Part shown: piece by piece, positions 7,559 through 8,607 of the stretch
Layout of the letters: each line of letters starts with the position of its first letter
How positions within the stretch are numbered: position 1 is the stretch's first letter
Assembly (NCBI GenBank): GCA_946482385.1
Contig: CAMLRI010000061.1
Location: forward strand, 1-8,607
Direction of reading: 5' to 3'
Length of the DNA stretch: 8,607 nt
DNA from: an uncultured Cellvibrio sp.
GTDB lineage: Bacteria; Pseudomonadota; Gammaproteobacteria; Pseudomonadales; Cellvibrionaceae
Notes under the pieces: model-generated
Database searches by the model: none
Seen by the model: the letters and a program-made list of their open reading frames with translations, nothing else
Told to the model about the DNA's origin: nothing
Made by a program: the position numbers and the translations under genes

Positions 7559-8606
7559 TCTCACACGCCGGTTGCAAACCGCGCTCTTGTTTGCTGCCGG
7601 CTTGGCACTACTGATATTAAGCGCGCCCAGCAACGCCCTGGGCGATGCCTGTAGCCTGCGCGTTATCCGCGTGCCCATTTTTGAAAAATACGCCAAGCAA
7701 AACGATGTGTATTTTGTCCAGCTATTAATTCTGGCCCTGGAAAAAGCCCAGTACCGCTGCGGCAATTTTCGCGTGGATTTTTCCACCCTCAGTTATTCCA
7801 GCCGGCGCTACAAAGCCGAGCTGGCCAAAAACAGCGGGTTGATCAACGTGCTCTGGAGCATGGGTTCCGCGCATTTGGACCAGCGCTTCCAGCGGGTGGA
7901 TGCCGATGTACTAAAAGGCATGAATGGCTTTCGCTACCTGGTGGTTAACCGCAGCGACCTGGAAAAATTCCACACGATTCGCAACCTCAGCGAACTGGCG
8001 CGCTACCGCGCGGGGCAGGCGGTGGATTGGCCGGATGTGGAAATACTGCGCCACAATGGCATCACCGTAGTCACTTCGCTCTATGCCGATAACCTCTACA
8101 AAATGCTACAGGGGCGGCGTTTCGATTTTTTGCCCAGGGCAGTGCACGAAGCGGCCAATGAATTAGCATTGCACAACAACGCTTCTGTCGCCCAGGTGGA
8201 TGGGCTCGCCATTAATTACCCGGCACCGGTGTACTACTACGTGAACAAACAGGAAGTGGAATTAGCGGATGCCATAGGCAGGGGATTGGCACTGGCCAAT
8301 GCCGATGGCAGTTGGGATAAATTATTTTTTGGCTTCCCCGGTTTTGCCAAGGCCTATCAGCAAATGCAGCAAAGCGATATCCGCGTGATTCGCCTGGAGG
8401 CATCCCTCAGCCAACAACCCAACTTGCCGCCGCCATACTATTCATCCAGCAGCCATGCCATGGGGCCACTGCGCAAGGCGTTAGATTTTTGCGGCACACA
8501 CCGGGCAGGCGACATCTTTGCGCAGCTTCAGCTCGCGCCACTGGCTGTAGCGCGCATCAAACAGCAGCACTCGTCCGCTCAGGCTGTCGCCGAAACCGGC
8601 GATTAG
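7536..8606 (+). CDS. Exported solute-binding-like protein B, paralogue of A, with antisense-overlapping tail
   Basis: The protein has 356 residues from the ATG at 7536; an in-frame TTG at 7530 is a weaker alternative. The start overlaps the end of gene A by 23 nt, with GGAG at 7522-7525, which suggests translational coupling. A signal peptide (TRR then hydrophobic LLFAAGLALLIL) probably ends after SNA (residue 34). The mature part repeats the pattern of protein A: LLILALEKA (63-71), GQAVDWPDVEIL (160-171), VVTSLYADNLYKML (178-191), GRRFDFLPR (193-201) and HEAANEL. C39 and C75 are absent from A and may form a disulfide. Residues 316-356 are encoded antisense to the MoeB/ThiF-type gene and lack a counterpart in A, so the functional domain probably ends near the LPP segment (about 297-300) or soon after. 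No transporter partner is nearby; the ligand is unknown. Confidence 0.82.
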   Translation: MPTTYIFNLTRRLQTALLFAAGLALLILSAPSNALGDACSLRVIRVPIFEKYAKQNDVYFVQLLILALEKAQYRCGNFRVDFSTLSYSSRRYKAELAKNSGLINVLWSMGSAHLDQRFQRVDADVLKGMNGFRYLVVNRSDLEKFHTIRNLSELARYRAGQAVDWPDVEILRHNGITVVTSLYADNLYKMLQGRRFDFLPRAVHEAANELALHNNASVAQVDGLAINYPAPVYYYVNKQEVELADAIGRGLALANADGSWDKLFFGFPGFAKAYQQMQQSDIRVIRLEASLSQQPNLPPPYYSSSSHAMGPLRKALDFCGTHRAGDIFAQLQLAPLAVARIKQQHSSAQAVAETGD

Positions 8607-8607
8607 T
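8481..8607 (-). CDS. moeB: MoeB/ThiF-type adenylyltransferase, C-terminal fragment
   Basis: Reading the minus strand in from the right edge gives 41 residues and a TAA at 8481-8483. They include LIAGFGDSLSGRVLLFDARY, then SQWRELKLRKDVACPVCAAK and a final I. This matches the characteristic end of MoeB/ThiF/HesA E1-like enzymes: a 'G(R)LLLFDA' strand, then 'REL.LR.D..CPVC' with the second half of the zinc-binding cysteine set (CPVC). MoeB adenylates the C-terminus of the small sulfur-carrier subunit of molybdopterin synthase; ThiF does the same for ThiS. The fragment alone cannot settle MoeB versus ThiF. The gene enters from the right and runs convergently into the solute-binding-like gene, overlapping its last 41 codons. 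It is probably a core housekeeping gene marking the edge of the trehalose locus. Confidence 0.78.
   Translation of the reverse strand, partial: LIAGFGDSLSGRVLLFDARYSQWRELKLRKDVACPVCAAKI

Noticed and set aside
7536..7640. TRR in the signal peptide of protein B considered as a Tat signal
   Set aside because: The residues after the twin arginine (LQT) do not fit the usual pattern, and the strongly hydrophobic core fits ordinary Sec export better.

Overview
The window looks like an accessory carbohydrate-use locus from a gammaproteobacterium, most likely a Cellvibrio-type polysaccharide degrader. This assignment is an inference. It rests on fairly high GC, and on a LacI regulator, an MFS sugar porter, a TonB-dependent receptor and a glycoside hydrolase sitting together. 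I could run no database search.

Layout. Bases 1-962 (minus) hold a LacI-family repressor cut only at its extreme C-terminus. Bases 1017-2255 (minus) hold a 12-helix MFS sugar transporter, 54 bp upstream of the repressor gene and probably co-transcribed with it. Bases 2256-2595 are a divergent control region. Bases 2596-4920 (plus) hold a TonB-dependent outer-membrane receptor, followed by a hairpin-plus-T-tract. Bases 5040-6500 (plus) hold a GH37 alpha,alpha-trehalase with no signal peptide. Bases 6620-7558 and 7536-8606 (plus) hold two paralogous, exported, solute-binding-like proteins whose genes overlap. At the right edge, on the minus strand, is the C-terminus of a MoeB/ThiF-type adenylyltransferase. 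It overlaps the end of the second solute-binding-like gene antisense.

How the parts fit. Trehalose, or a trehalose-related glucoside, would cross the outer membrane through the receptor and the inner membrane through the MFS porter. The intracellular trehalase would then hydrolyse it to glucose. The LacI regulator would control both arms. No PTS, ABC permease or trehalose-6-phosphate hydrolase is visible. The role of the two binding-protein-like genes is unknown.

Most striking observation. The divergent control region carries three LacI-type palindromes centred exactly 22 bp apart (centres 2423/2424, 2445/2446, 2467/2468). Two candidate sigma-70 promoters face outward with their -35 boxes inside the outer palindromes and 17-bp spacers. 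The whole arrangement is positionally mirror-symmetric about the centre of the middle palindrome. The second notable point is that the last 41 codons of the second solute-binding-like gene are the exact antisense of the conserved MoeB C-terminus.
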